Assembly: GCA_963942565.1 (NCBI GenBank)
Contig: OZ012695.1
Span: forward strand, 7,576,922 to 7,640,921
Length of the DNA stretch: 64,000 bases
Source: Maea johnstoni
Taxonomy: Eukaryota; Annelida; Polychaeta; Spionida; Magelonidae
Direction of reading: 5' to 3'
The position numbers were made by a program, and so were the translations under genes. Shown in pieces: positions 46,701 to 55,151 of this stretch. Position 1 is the stretch's first letter. Every line of letters begins with the position of its first letter. Under the pieces are notes generated by a model, which searched no databases, had not been told where the DNA came from, and saw nothing but the letters and a program-made list of their open reading frames with translations.

Positions 46701-49700
46701 TGCCCAAAATTAACAAAAATAAAATGTAAAAATTTTTGGTTGCCAATTCAAGGGAGATCAAAATATCCTTAGATTACTACCATAAAGATGTATTTACTTC
46801 ATGGAACAAAGAATTATATTCAGTGAAAGATATATATGCTTGAAATTGGCATTTTAAGAAATTCCCTGCAAAATCTTTTGAGAGTCCTGAGAGTTTTGGG
46901 TTGGGTTATGATCAATTCTTCCTCAAAGAATTTCAAGGATTGCTTTTAATAGAGATATTACCTGTTCAAATAATCACTACATTTGAGCCCAAGAGAGGTG
47001 AATGGGCTATCACATTCATGCATGCACCCAAGAACTGGCATAACTGTCTTGGTTATATAACCACTGTGCACTACCAGCACAAGGGTTAAGATATACAATT
47101 AATTGTCTTCACACCTGAGTCGTGACTGTGAGGAGTCAATAATTTTACTGAAGTCCTAATGAGATCCGCTGGCCTAGAAGGGTTAAGACATACAATTAAT
47201 TGTCTTCACACCTGAGTCGTGACTGTGCGAAGAAGTTGCTCCATTTCATAGGCACTTTGAGCCATGAAGCTGCGATAACATGGCAACATCCTGAGGGCTG
47301 GGTGGAGACTCTCAGAGAGAGCCGCTTGTTTCCACATTACAGGCCGTAGATCTGCCAGCGTGTGTACACACAGCCGCTGATAAGGAGGCAGCCGCGGCCA
47401 GGGACTGGCTATCAACACACATACAGCACAAGTATTGCCTCTTCCTTCACGACTCATGATGATGATGATGGCAGAGATGATGGTGATGATGATGATGATA
47501 AAAACGTGGTTTATAGGCCAAACACCAGGGGGCTATTATCTCATCCCTTTAGCAAGCTAGGTAGTGAATAGACAGACAGACATACATACAAATTGTGATA
47601 ACTGATAAAATATTTTGAATAATCTAATAATTGAATTGATTACCTAGATAAGTATAAAAGCAATGTTAAAAGATGAGGAAGAGACTCACGCGATCCCCTA
47701 GTTCCCGTGAGATATCCAGGTGGCGCTCACAACAGGCGATGGCCTCGTCAAACTTGCCGAGAACTTTGAGCGTATTTCCTAGGTTTCCGCTGGCCTTAGC
47801 CTCACCAAGCTTATCACCAAGGGTCCTGCAAGGGAAGTCAACGGAACAATGATTTTCTGGACAGAGTAAATGAGCACTAACATTTCAGACAAGCCAGTGA
47901 TCACCAGGCACAATCCTCTATGCCAGGTTCGCCCCCTATCCCCCATTCAAATCAACGCAGACAGATATTTTGGCAGAGTTTCAGTCATGTACAAGGAGAT
48001 ACTAATGGTTTAGGCTATGGACTTTAATAAATATGTGAAACTGTACATAGATCTGTCTCTTGTATTCCCTGACCTACAGGGACTTAGCCAGGATTTTCAT
48101 AACAGGGTATCCAAATTGGGATTTCAAGAATTTAGGGTGTCTCAAATCCCTGATAGAACAAATTAACTAATTATATGCTTAATTCTTCAGGAAATGTCTT
48201 ACTTATTATTTTGAAGTTAAACCTTTTCAAAAACTTAACTTCCAAAAGACACCCGGACAACCTGCTGGCTAAGACCCTGCTGACCTATCCCCACCAGAAT
48301 ACCTGTATAGCTGTGTCTTTAAGACCCTCACAAATTCTCCTGTGACAATATTTTCATTGAGATAGTGCGGCTGCATGTTGGCTGCTGTGAGCATTAACGG
48401 GTCAAGCATGTAGTAGAACAATATCATGAGGTTGAATATTGACCCAGCTCTTTGCCTTCCTTCAAAAAGTGTTTATTGGACTAAGCTCTGATGGCAATAC
48501 TTCTCAGAGCTAATGATTTCCTATATGTTCTCCTGTACAGTACTCGGGGCACAGGCCTAGCCAGGACCAGTCCAGCCTGGCTGAGAGACAAGAAATCCAC
48601 CTTCCTATCAGGGTCCAAGCTTGGATTTTTAAAATGCCAATCCAAAACAAAATGTCAGCCCTTCCAGCTTTAGCTACTCAAATCCTCATTCCAACTACAT
48701 TTAATAGCCTATCATGTCAAAAAGGGCACTTAACACATCAGCTTTGTCCTAGAAGATCATTTGTAAGAATGATATTTGGTTATTCTAGCCCAAAAAGTCA
48801 AAATTAAAAATTCTTTATAGGAAATCTTGCCAGTCAGAAAAAAAGTTTTCAGGAAACTTAGCTGCATGTCCAAAAGACAGGCTGGACAGGTTCTGGCTAA
48901 GTCCCTGCTTTCCAGACAGGGCACTCTGGTATGCTAGGAGGGTAGCTGCCAGTACAACCCCCTTGTGTGGCATTTGTATGAACTAAATGACCAACAGTAC
49001 ACCACAAGCCCTTATGTAGTATAGGTGCAGGCAGGGACTTAGCCAGGACCCATCCTGCCGGTCTTTTGGACAGGCAAAGTTTACCATGATGAATTCAATT
49101 ATGACTTTTGGAGTATAAAAACCAAATATCTTCCTAACAAGCCATCTCTCATGACATAGCTGAAGTGTTAAATGCCCTTTTTGACACAATAGGCTACAAA
49201 ATGTAGTTGGTATTAGTAGATTAGTAACTTAATCTGGACGGGCAGAAATTTTAGAATTCCTGTTTTGGACAGGTATTCTTGAAATCCTGGCTAAGACTAA
49301 GGCTAAGACTAAAACACAGTAATGCGTAGTAGCTAGGCTACCATGCTCTGAGAAAGGCAGATTTACCCGAGCATTGGCGTTTACAGCCTCAACCATGCAC
49401 CGGCCGGCCCGCTGCCTGCCGCAGCCAAGTGATAAATCTACAAACATTAAGCGGCTGCTGGACTATTGATTTACTAGCCCTTCAATTCATTGCTACTACC
49501 AATCAGTCTCTCCCAGAATGGTGGCAGTCACATTCCCTCACTTCTCATTTATTCTAAAGCCGTTTGACCAATTCACACATAAGAATTTCTCTATAAATTT
49601 ACTGCTGTATCTATGATAATTGCAATAGCTTGGGAATTGATTTTTTTTTCATTTTTACAAAATGTTTAATGTAAATAATGTTCTGATTTACTCACTACTC

Positions 49701-52700
49701 ATTTTTTGAAAAGCCTGCATTGACCAATTCATGCTTAAGAATTTCTCTATAAATTTTCTGCTGGATTTATGATTATCTATGCAATGGCTTAGGAATTGAT
49801 TTTTGTATTTTTACAAAATGCTTGAAGGAGAGGTGTAAGTAGTGTTCTGATTTACTCAGTACTCATTTATTGAAAAGCCATTTGCCCAATTCACGCTTAG
49901 GAATCCTCTATAAATTGTCTGCTGGATTTATGATAATGTACGCGGACTATGCTAGGGAATTGATTTTGTTCATTTTTACATAATATTTGAAAGAGAGGTG
50001 TAAGTAGTATTCATGCCTAAGAATTTCTCTAGATTAATTGTCTGCTGGATTTATGATAATGTAACCAATAACTTTGGAATTGATTGTTTTTCTTCATTTT
50101 TACAAAATGTTTGAAGGAGAGTTGTCAGTAGTGTTCTGATTTACATTACTCCTTCAAATATTTTTTCCGATTGTACTTACGCATGAATTTTGTTTTTCGT
50201 CACTTTTCCTACCATATGCAGCTAAGTCATGACTCGCCAGTTGTAACTGGTGGAGGAAACTGGAGTACCCGGCAAACTACCACCTAACCCCATCTTTCAC
50301 ATGAAAGTCAGTGCTTTTGGATGCTGCGAGCATTAAAGGGTTAACAAATTGATCCGTGTAGCACCTAAAATGTCCTGACTGATATTCTTTTGACCAAAAC
50401 TTATTTTGGAAAAATATCTGAAGGAGAAATATTGAAATGGAAGTGAAGCTATGTGAAACATATGAGCAACTATTGTAAATCTAAATCATAATTATACCTG
50501 GAATGATTCAGTTCTTTGTAAACAGAAGGTTATACTCGTCGGTTTCATACTTGCCATTTTGCTTTTGAATAATAATGAATAACACGTCTGACTAGTGTAC
50601 AACCATTGGATCTATATAGTGACAAACACGTTCTCCAATTCCACCATCATCCACTATGTACAGGTATATCTTGTTGCCATGGAGAGTAATTAGCTGTATC
50701 AAGAATTATCCGTGTACTTGCTCACCCCTCAGGGGGCAGGGGAGGTTATCTATATAACACGCTAAGGGTTCAATACAAACTGACATGCATCTGAGGCTAG
50801 ACCTGCTACAAGTCTGTGATATCTGGCTCTTTCACTGATCTGACCCGAGTTGATTTCACTGACACACCAGGTTCAGTTCTGAATAAATCCTCAAGGGGGA
50901 CACACTTGAGCTGTGGTCTGTATTATCAACTGCAACGCATAAAAACAGTGCTGCCATCTATCAGGGTTCGACTTTCCCAGGGGCATATGCCCCTAGATTT
51001 TGCTGTGGGCCCCTAGATTATTCAGAGTAGGGGCCCAAAAATAGTATGTATATTAACCAGAAATCCTGTTTTTGACCACTATTTTGTTTTTTTTATCAAA
51101 ATACCTTTTAGGGCCACTAGCCCAAAATCTGTGTCAGACCCAGTCTATAGCTTTAGAGAGACATCAAACCTACTTAGTATGTATAGTGGTTGGGGCATAA
51201 CTAACTCAGTCTGAGAACCAGGCTAATCTGAGGCATACACATGCCATGAGTGTCAAATCTAGCTCAATGTATGTGGGAATGTTGCCATTGACTTCAGGTT
51301 AATCTGTACCTTTCTGCAGATGTTTAGGTTTCATCCACCATATTGATTGGCTAGCCAAGATTTATCCTTGATATGGCAGAGGGCAGGGACTTAGCAGGGA
51401 TTTCAAAAATGTCTGTCCAAAACAGCAATTCCAAAATTTCTGCCCATCCCCTAATCTACTTCAACTAAATTTAACATTGCATCAAATAGGACATTTTATA
51501 CTTCAGCTATGTCATAGAAGATGGTTTGTTAGGAAAATATTTGGTTATTACCCTCCACAAGTCAAAATTGAACATTCTTCATAGAAAGAAATTGCCTGTA
51601 CATACTAAAAGGATGTATTCAGGAAACTGCCTATCCAAAAGACAGGCTGGGGAGTAGGGCTGCACACCGTTAAGAATTAACGATTTGATATGATACTGAT
51701 AACTTTGAAACGATACGGTTTCGTAACGGTTTTTTAACGATACCACGTGGGACGAACTTCTGAAAAATAGCCAAACTTTCGTATTCAAAACCTGATTTTT
51801 TTTTTCCATGAAATATGAAATCAAATTCTTTGAATAAAACAGAATCGTATATTTGATTATTATGAGTTTTATTTTGCCATAGAATATTAAATTTGAACGA
51901 ATTATCCATTAAGAATTAAATACGAAAGTATTTATGCCAATGCCGAGCCGTTGTTTCATTAAATCACGGCTTAGGAAGTGCTCAGAGCGATGTCAACAGT
52001 AAGGTAAGGCAGTTTCCTCATAGCTGCTTTATCGGTTTTTCAAACCGGTTTATTTTGGGACGGTTATCATTATCATTAGGCAGCCTAATGATCGGTTTCG
52101 GTCTGAAACCGGTTTTCGGTGTGCAGCCCTACTGGGGAGGGTCCTGGCTTAGTCCTGCCTTAGCCTGGTTTAGCTGTTCCAGCTTTGTAACCAGTTCCCT
52201 CTATAACTACACCATTATTCACATTGCTAACCACAAATTAAGAATACTGCACTTTGACACTATTAATCAATGAACATGTTATAGATAGTGATCAATATAA
52301 TGTATATCAACCTAATGTTAAACCAATCAAGTAAAATTAAATACTTCAAGCTGCCATGGCTACAAACATGACCCCACACAATAAATTAGTCAGACAGGGC
52401 TAGCTTACCAGCATAAGCTTGGGAAGTCCTCTCATGAGTAGTGGCCCTCTATTTAGGATTCCCAACTCCAAAGGATTAAGATTTAGTAGTCCCACCAAAT
52501 GTTTCCATCAGAGTTAGTAGCCCACATCAGGTTTTACGTTACATGTTTTTACTAAAATTCAGTAGCCATAAGTTTTAGTATCCCAAACAACTTATTTTCT
52601 AAGTTTTATTATCATTGGGTGTCCTGAAGGGTAATTTTTGAGAGTTTGGGTATCCAATTGATGCCTATATGCACTGCTGGCTAAGACTATATGGTCATGG

Positions 52701-53216
52701 GATTTCACAGGCTACCTGTTCTTCCTTTATGACTGGAAAATGGCTAAACACGACATGTAATTATCATTAACCCTTATGCTGCTGGTGGCTAATTTGGCCA
52801 ATACAAAATGATGCAAAAAAACTGGAAAATGATCGAAACCTGGCATATAAGTACTCATCTGAAAGTACTCAGGGAGAGCTATCCAATGAATACCGACATG
52901 ACAGGGTTCAGATGTTTTTCTAATATCTTTGCCTCTTTGTGTTTTGGACAAAGTAGCCTCAGCATTGGAAGGGTTGAAGAATTCCATATCCTTACCTTGC
53001 TAGGTTCATGTCATGCTTGTGGTATTCCAATGCTTGTCCGTACTCCTGAAGGTAAAAATAGGCGTTTCCCAGCTGACTGTAGATGGCGCCAAGTGTCTTG
53101 AGGTCATCCGTGCCGACCTGAACGGCTGCCTCGAAAAACTGGACTCCTCCGCGACAGTCGCCCGCTTTACACAGTCGCTCACCCTCCAGGGCTAACTCCA
53201 TACAGGTGCCTTCCAT
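31553..53216 (-). CDS. GPSM: GPSM/LGN/Pins-type G-protein signalling modulator, complete coding region, 13 exons, 659 aa
   Basis: Adaptor that orients the mitotic spindle. The TPR array binds NuMA/Mud or Inscuteable, and the C-terminal GoLoco motifs bind GDP-loaded G-alpha-i at the cell cortex. Thirteen minus-strand exons (53216-52996, 47825-47690, 45248-45106, 44695-44572, 42420-42305, 36871-36607, 36436-36330, 35878-35793, 35061-34985, 34390-34271, 33654-33459, 32715-32516, 31741-31553) total 1980 bp and join in phase at GT-AG sites. TPR repeats fill about residues 8-350. A linker carries RRFSMENMELVKMTPEK (408-423), whose serine matches the aPKC-phosphorylated Ser401 region of mammalian LGN. 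Four GoLoco motifs follow, with arginine fingers near R493, R556, R605 and R640. Human LGN has 684 residues. An in-frame TGA just before the ATG fixes the start. Vertebrate GPSM1 and GPSM2 are both possible orthologues; a single pre-duplication gene is my inference. Confidence 0.96.
32516..32715 (-). CDS. GPSM: GPSM exon 12 (GoLoco 2 and start of GoLoco 3)
   Basis: A 200-bp exon with donor gtaag. It encodes EEFLDMVAGIQGSRMNDQR (GoLoco 2), FPGL as in the human sequence, and SFFEMLMRCQ, the first half of GoLoco 3. An intron splits GoLoco 3. A TAGGG-ended MITE begins 24 bp upstream of the exon on the acceptor side. Confidence 0.94.
32739..33161. mobile_element. TAGGG-ended hAT-like MITE, 423 bp, against GPSM exon 12
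   Basis: The ends are TAGGGCTGGGC and GAGCACAGCCCTA. ATCAATAT precedes and TTCAATAT follows (7 of 8 match). The interior has CGATA motifs and a CpG-rich centre (GCGGCGCTAAGGCGGCC). It starts 24 bp from the GPSM exon 12 boundary. Confidence 0.65.
33341..33412 (+). repeat. AT-rich microsatellite (ATAA)n/(AAT)n
   Basis: AATAATAATAACAAAATATA followed by (AATA)n and (ATA)n runs inside GPSM intron 11. Confidence 0.85.
33459..33654 (-). CDS. GPSM: GPSM exon 11 (GoLoco 1, Pro/Ala-rich spacer)
   Basis: A 196-bp exon with acceptor tctcag. It encodes the first GoLoco, FLDLLSKFQSRRMDEQR (residues 477-493), then a Pro/Ala-rich spacer (PPAAAPAPVAPPAPP). The donor is gtacgc, non-consensus after GTA, but it gives the exact phase needed by exon 12. 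Confidence 0.92.
34271..34390 (-). CDS. GPSM: GPSM exon 10 (basic linker)
   Basis: A 120-bp phase-0 exon encoding a basic then acidic linker (VRSKKGAGARPKIQK, LEPRNDSRPEEK). Acceptor ttcag is followed at once by CAG, a NAGNAG arrangement that could add or drop one Gln. Donor gtgagc. Confidence 0.88.
34985..35061 (-). CDS. GPSM: GPSM exon 9 (conserved RRFSMENMEL phospho-linker)
   Basis: A 77-bp exon encoding SNRARRFSMENMELVKMTPE, the strongest conserved block of the linker. In mammals the serine here is an aPKC target that controls cortical placement and Dlg binding. The acceptor ends ttgaag; donor gtaaaa. Confidence 0.93.
35633..35765 (+). mobile_element. piggyBac-like MITE, family A, right end missing
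   Basis: CCCTTATGCTGTTGGTGGC, then CATATGGGTACTCATCTGAG and AATACCAACATGACATGG, then sequence ends near the GPSM exon 8 donor. Confidence 0.65.
35793..35878 (-). CDS. GPSM: GPSM exon 8 (Ser/Thr-rich linker)
   Basis: An 86-bp exon with acceptor ctgcag and donor gtaagt. It encodes a low-complexity Ser/Thr/Asp stretch (DHSSITSSLTNTDSVRTDTT). It is recognised by its splice sites and phase rather than by conservation, since this linker varies between species. Confidence 0.85.
36330..36436 (-). CDS. GPSM: GPSM exon 7 (end of TPR domain)
   Basis: A 107-bp exon with acceptor tgtag and donor gtaggt. It encodes IGDQTGQVTAQMNLADLKTV, matching VGDKSGELTARLNLSDLQMV of LGN, then a Ser-rich stretch that begins the linker. 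Confidence 0.94.
36552..36620 (-). repeat. Tandem duplication of a GPSM exon 6 donor site
   Basis: A 26-bp segment holding the exon end and GTAAGT occurs at 36595-36620 and again at 36552-36577 with one mismatch, 43 bp apart. The proximal copy is used in the 659-residue model. Confidence 0.85.
36607..36871 (-). CDS. GPSM: GPSM exon 6 (two TPRs)
   Basis: A 265-bp exon with acceptor tttcag and donor gtaagt. It encodes EAQACYSLGNTYTLLRDYD and EGRACWSLGNAHTALGNHE, nearly identical to the last TPRs of LGN/AGS3, and ends HLQISKE. The donor region is tandemly duplicated 43 bp further into the intron. Confidence 0.95.
37554..37577 (+). repeat. Poly-C tract in a C-rich, pyrimidine-rich patch
   Basis: A run of C broken by one G. 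Around it CATTTGCCCCC and GGGACATTTGCC recur three times between 37540 and 37720, a short imperfect tandem repeat in GPSM intron 5. Confidence 0.8.
37849..38049 (-). mobile_element. piggyBac-like MITE, family B
   Basis: TTAA-CCCATTCATGCTTACG at the left, GCATTAATGGGTCAA at the right; TTCCCTTCAAATAGTTTTCC inside. Confidence 0.7.
38286..38471 (-). mobile_element. piggyBac-like MITE, family B
   Basis: ACCCATTCATGCTTCGG at the left, GGTATGAATAGG-TTAA at the right; CTATTTGAAGGAGAGTGG inside. Confidence 0.7.
38583..38791 (-). mobile_element. piggyBac-like MITE, family B, TTAA-flanked
   Basis: TTAA at 38579-38582 and 38792-38795. CCCATTAATACTTAAG and CTGTGAGCATTAATGGG ends. Confidence 0.8.
39868..39990 (-). 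CDS. GPSM: Extra TPR-like exon in GPSM intron 5 (cassette, alternative or decaying duplicate)
   Basis: After a good acceptor (ttaacag), the frame entered from exon 5 reads RSLELARHLDDRTSEAQAHL then SLGNMYSLQ. By eye, 14 of the first 29 residues equal the start of the next exon (KTLQIAKQLGDKALEAQACY). The first TPR helix is good. The second helix is missing and replaced by HRRNHRGPHETR. A weak donor, gtactc, would end it at 123 bp, exactly 41 codons, so it could be included without a frame change. The canonical family protein does not need it. It is omitted from the 659-residue count. Confidence 0.45.
40939..41140 (-). mobile_element. piggyBac-like MITE, family B, beside a duplicated terminus
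   Basis: Two copies of the end sequence stand in tandem (TAACCCATCAATGC-TTAACCCATTAATGC at 40921-40950). The right end is eroded near GGCTGCCGCAGG. Confidence 0.65.
42305..42420 (-). CDS. GPSM: GPSM exon 5 (TPR)
   Basis: A 116-bp exon with acceptor tttcag and donor gtaggt. It encodes LSIAKEFGDKSAERRAYSNL and GNAHIFLGEFEVAAEHYK, matching human LGN. It ends after two bases of a Lys codon, which suits either exon 6 (36871-36607) or the extra exon at 39868-39990. Confidence 0.95.
42499..42672 (+). mobile_element. hAT-like MITE, CAGGGCTTGAAA type, complete
   Basis: The left end CGGCTCGAAGTCAAG and right end AATTTCAAGCCCTG are inverted relatives. TCCAGGGAGCCC and GGCTCCCTGCA are subterminal. It lies just upstream of GPSM exon 5 in transcript order. 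Confidence 0.65.
43064..43269 (-). mobile_element. piggyBac-like MITE, family B, sharing a TTAA with its neighbour
   Basis: TTAA 43060-43063; right end GAGCATTAATGGG; TTAA 43270-43273 is followed at once by another copy. Confidence 0.8.
43274..43490 (+). mobile_element. piggyBac-like MITE, family B, opposite orientation
   Basis: CCCATTAATGCTCGCATG directly after the shared TTAA. The body has AATTTGAAGGGGAAATGTT and AATTATCCTTCAAATAT. The far end is eroded. Confidence 0.75.
44213..44532. mobile_element. Compound family-B block next to GPSM exon 4
   Basis: TTAA-CCCATTGAGTTAC at the left, AGGCATCAAAGGGTAA at the right; at 320 bp it contains parts of two bodies. It ends about 40 bp from the exon 4 donor. 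Confidence 0.55.
44572..44695 (-). CDS. GPSM: GPSM exon 4 (TPR)
   Basis: A 124-bp exon with acceptor ctcag and donor gtaggt. It encodes DRAAQGRACGNLGNTHYLLG and NFSEAIVYHEQ, matching DRAAQGRAFGNLGNTHYLLG of human LGN. A family-B MITE ends about 40 bp into the downstream intron. Confidence 0.95.
45106..45248 (-). CDS. GPSM: GPSM exon 3 (TPR)
   Basis: A 143-bp exon with acceptor ttccag-like tttcag and donor gtgagt. It encodes VGEARALYNLGNVYHAKGK, then a family-typical loop (GQQDPGEFPPEVKDSLQ) that lengthens this TPR, as in LGN and AGS3. Confidence 0.95.
45508..45714. mobile_element. MITE of the GGCCTAAAAAA family, eroded left end
   Basis: TTTCCTGTAAGGCTCTGAAA at the left, GAAACAAACAACTTTTTTTA at the right; GGGGTAGGGATTTTCTTTAG inside. 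Confidence 0.65.
46042..46120 (+). mobile_element. Short TTAA-type MITE (about 75 bp)
   Basis: TTAACCCATTCATGCCTGTA ... GGTTACTTTGGTAAAATCTA ... GCATTAA. Matches the element at 46342-46418 over its whole length. Confidence 0.6.
46146..46341 (-). mobile_element. piggyBac-like MITE, family A
   Basis: CCCTTCCAATGCTTAAGGCT at the left, TTTGCAACCAGCAG-TTAA at the right. Confidence 0.72.
46342..46418 (+). mobile_element. Short TTAA-type MITE (about 70 bp), second copy
   Basis: TTAACACATTCATGACTCTA ... GGTTATTTTGGTAAAATCTA ... GATGGGTTAA. It shares its left TTAA with the family-A copy before it, and a GGCCTAAAAAA MITE follows after 6 bp, so four elements are stacked in 600 bp. Confidence 0.65.
46425..46653. 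mobile_element. MITE of the GGCCTAAAAAA family, complete
   Basis: The termini are GGCCTAAAAAAGAAATTGT and AACTTTTTTTAGGCC. Inner inverted blocks are TTCCTGTAAC and ATTACAGGAAACAAAC. The body has AATAGGGTAGGCAGG and GATTGGGAGTTGGGAGGGCG. No coding potential. Confidence 0.75.
47448..47505 (+). repeat. (GAT)n microsatellite
   Basis: GATGATGATGATGATGGCAG then GATGATGGTGATGATGATGA, in GPSM intron 2. Confidence 0.85.
47690..47825 (-). CDS. GPSM: GPSM exon 2 (TPR)
   Basis: A 136-bp exon with acceptor ctgcag and donor gtgagt. It encodes GEAKASGNLGNTLKVLGKFD and the helix CCERHLDISRELGDR, nearly identical to human LGN over the first segment. The split Arg codon with exon 1 restores LARTLGD. Confidence 0.95.
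48077..48279. mobile_element. hAT-like MITE, CAGGG(A/T)CTTAGCC family, with 8-bp target duplication
   Basis: The termini are CAGGGACTTAGCCAGGAT and GGCTAAGACCCTG. CTGACCTA is directly repeated at 48069-48076 and 48280-48287. Confidence 0.85.
48552..48907. mobile_element. MITE, CAGGGACTTAGCC subfamily with TGTCCAAAAGACAGGC ends
   Basis: The left end CAGGCCTAGCCAGGACC and right end TTCTGGCTAAGTCCCTG are inverted. Internal landmarks are GTGTCAAAAAGGGCA and GGATATT-type AAGATCATTTGTAAGAATG. Confidence 0.7.
49032..49298. mobile_element. MITE, CAGGGACTTAGCC subfamily, opposite orientation to the previous copy
   Basis: CAGGGACTTAGCCAGGACCC then CGGTCTTTTGGACAGG at the left, TCCTGGCTAAGAC at the right. 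Confidence 0.65.
49565..50342 (-). repeat. Tandem amplification of part of a family-B MITE
   Basis: Four successive units of about 150-170 bp start with CCAATTCA-GC-TA-GAATTTCTCTA and contain CTGCTGGATTTATGAT and TTTTTACAAAATGTTTGA. Only the outermost right end shows a full family-B terminus (GCATTAAAGGG-TTAA). A fragment of a Ser-type SINE body sits inside at about 50205-50310. Confidence 0.65.
50960..51145. mobile_element. CAGGGTTCGAC-ended repeat with GGGGCATATGCCCCTAGA palindrome
   Basis: Starts CAGGGTTCGAC and carries a CAGGGGCATATGCCCCTAGA palindrome and GGGCCACTAGCCCAAAATCT near the other end. Relatives lie at 54712-54860 and, as a fragment, at 16640-16690. Confidence 0.55.
51384..52157. 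mobile_element. MITE, CAGGGACTTAGCC subfamily, interrupted by a TAGGG element
   Basis: Left part 51384-51654 carries CTTAGCAGGGATTTC, GGCAGGGAC and ATCCAAAAGACAGGC. Right part 52132-52157 carries GGGTCCTGGCTTAGTCCTG. The two parts match one uninterrupted copy such as 62159-62471. Confidence 0.72.
51655..52131. mobile_element. TAGGGCTGCACACCG hAT-like MITE, 477 bp, with perfect 8-bp target duplication
   Basis: 15-bp perfect terminal inverted repeats, TAGGGCTGCACACCG and CGGTGTGCAGCCCTA. CTGGGGAG is repeated at 51647-51654 and 52132-52139. Subterminal AACGATAC/GGTTT-rich motifs; no transposase frame. Confidence 0.9.
52771..52973 (+). mobile_element. piggyBac-like MITE, family A, next to GPSM exon 1
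   Basis: TTAA 52767-52770; CCCTTATGCTGCTGGTGGCT and CAGCATTGGAAGGG ends. A near-consensus copy. Confidence 0.82.
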
Positions 53217-53230
53217 CACTCACGCTCGCT
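52996..53230 (-). CDS. GPSM: GPSM coding exon 1 (start codon 53216; 53217-53230 is 5' UTR)
   Basis: The acceptor ttgcag ends at 53231, so this is not the first transcribed exon. TGA at 53222-53220 is in frame and precedes the ATG at 53216-53214. The protein begins MEGTCMELALEGERLC, matching the MEASCLELALEGERLC start of GPSM1. TPR 1 follows, with YSQLGNAYFYLQEYGQALEYH. Donor gtaagg. A family-A MITE ends 22 bp inside the downstream intron. Confidence 0.95.
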
Positions 53231-53619
53231 CTGCAAAAATGATAATAATAACTAATAATAATAATAACGATGATGATGATAGTAATAATTAATGATAAAT
53301 GATAATAATAATAATCATTGATTAAAGAGGGTAACTCAGTACAATGGTAAGGATCTTTCATGAGGCCGAGGGCCCCAGGGTTACGGAGAAGTATATATAA
53401 AACATGACTCAATGGTTAAGATGCAAAATTCAAGGCAGATACTGACTTAGGATTATCCTGGTTCTCAGGCTGAGTTAGGTATAATGCCCCCACCACTATA
53501 TATCATGGTCTTTAGCATCAGGGTGTCATTTTGACACACAAACTCCTAAAACTCACACATCAGGACACCCAAAAATGTTAGTGAGGAATTTCTAAAAATG
53601 TCAAATTCAAGCAAATTCC

Positions 53620-53808
53620 TTTTTGTCAAAAAGCACAAGGAAGCAAAAAAATCTAAAACACCACCTAAACGTTGTCATGTTGGTATTCATTATAAAACTC
53701 AGTCTGAGCACTCTCAGATGAGAACTCATGTGCCAGGGTTTTCATCTTTTTCCATGTTTTTTTTGTATCATTTTGTATTGGCCAACTTAGCCACTAGCAG
53801 CATAAGGA
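53620..53808 (-). mobile_element. piggyBac-like MITE, family A, left end missing
   Basis: AAAAAGCACAAGGAAGC, CAGGGTTTTCATC and CTAGCAGCATAAGGA-TTAA. It sits in a fragment of the CAGGGTCTTAGCC family. Confidence 0.65.
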
Positions 53809-54234
53809 TTAACCAAGCATGTAGTCTTGATGATCTACTACTGATCTACTCTAATCAAAGATGTTTCACTTCTTTTGAAAATCATAACCTCGAGAGGAGA
53901 AGCAGTACTTGTTGGGTATTTACAACGACAGTTACCACAGAGAATTCAGCTGGATCTGATTTCTACAGACAACAACTTTGTTTGATGTCCAATTTTCAAA
54001 GTCACACCCAGTCTCTTGTTCTATGTAGATGTCATGCAGGGGCCTTGTGATAAAGCCAGACATTTTTTCGTTTTTTATCCAGGGTCCCTAGTAGCATGTT
54101 CTGCTTAGTTAGCATTTCTGCATTTCAGTCCAGCTGCCTGCATAGCAACCTTCATTTATCATCAACGCTACACATCAGCTTAGCTTCTGGCAATTGATGT
54201 GGTTTCTCCATTGAGCACACAGGTCTTTGCAAGG

Positions 54235-54440
54235 ATTTATGAAGGGAGGCCAAAATTGACCATTCTGGGCATCGATTTTCAGGGGAGACCACAATATACT
54301 CTGATCACAACTATAAACATGTATTTACTAATTGAAATAAGGCAGGGAAATTACATCTAAGTGTGAGAATTGAATTGCATGCTTAAAATTGAAATTCATC
54401 CAAAATGGGGTGTCCTGAAGGGTGATTTTCAAGGGTTTGA
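54235..54440 (+). mobile_element. CAGGGTCTTAGCC-family MITE, diverged
   Basis: Begins AAGGATTTATGAAGG and keeps AGGGGAGACCACAATATACT, AACATGTATTTACTAATTG and GGGGTGTCCTGAAGGG in family order. Confidence 0.5.
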
Positions 54441-55151
54441 TATACTAATGAACCACACATAAGATTTTGACAAAATCTAAATTCACCCTTATGGTTAATA
54501 TTTGTGCTGACTTGCCCAATAGGTATGAGTTATTGTCAATCCCTCTGGAGCCTGGTTACCTAACTCATCATCAATTCACAAAGAGGTTGTGATATAACGA
54601 TTGTAGTAATAAGAACTATTAGTACTGACACAGTGGGGAAGAATGTTAGCTATAAGTAACTGGGTATGTGTATATGGAATGAATTTGAAGTTTTGATAAT
54701 CAAAACTTGTAGAGTTCTACTTCCCCAGGGGCATATGATATGTCCATAGATTTTCCAGACTTGGGGCCTAAAAAGTGTACAATAACCACTTTGACCACTT
54801 ATTTTTATCAAAAGACCTTATCAGGCCCCTAGCCTGAAACCCAAGTTTCAGATCCTGACTTGTACTGCCATATTGCAGTTAAGTTGAGGCTAGCCAGTGG
54901 TAAATGGAGGAAGAAACTAGAGTACCCAGCAAAACTCTACATTTAAGTTGATCACTTTTACATACATTGTAAATATTATAACTTGCAGACAAGTATAATG
55001 TTTCTACCTAATAAGTACAAGTGACTCCTCTATACATAGAACATGTGTGCATAAAATTGCATGAGTGGTCATGAAATATATAGGTTCTACTGAAGAAGAC
55101 TGTGTTTTGTCTGTATAGCTATCAGAAGCGATAAAGCAAAGGAAAACTCAC

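Noticed and set aside
53598-54050. 150-codon plus-strand frame upstream of GPSM
   Set aside because: Its first half is a family-A MITE and the rest has no recognised motif or splice signals; the same peptide fragments recur wherever that MITE lies.
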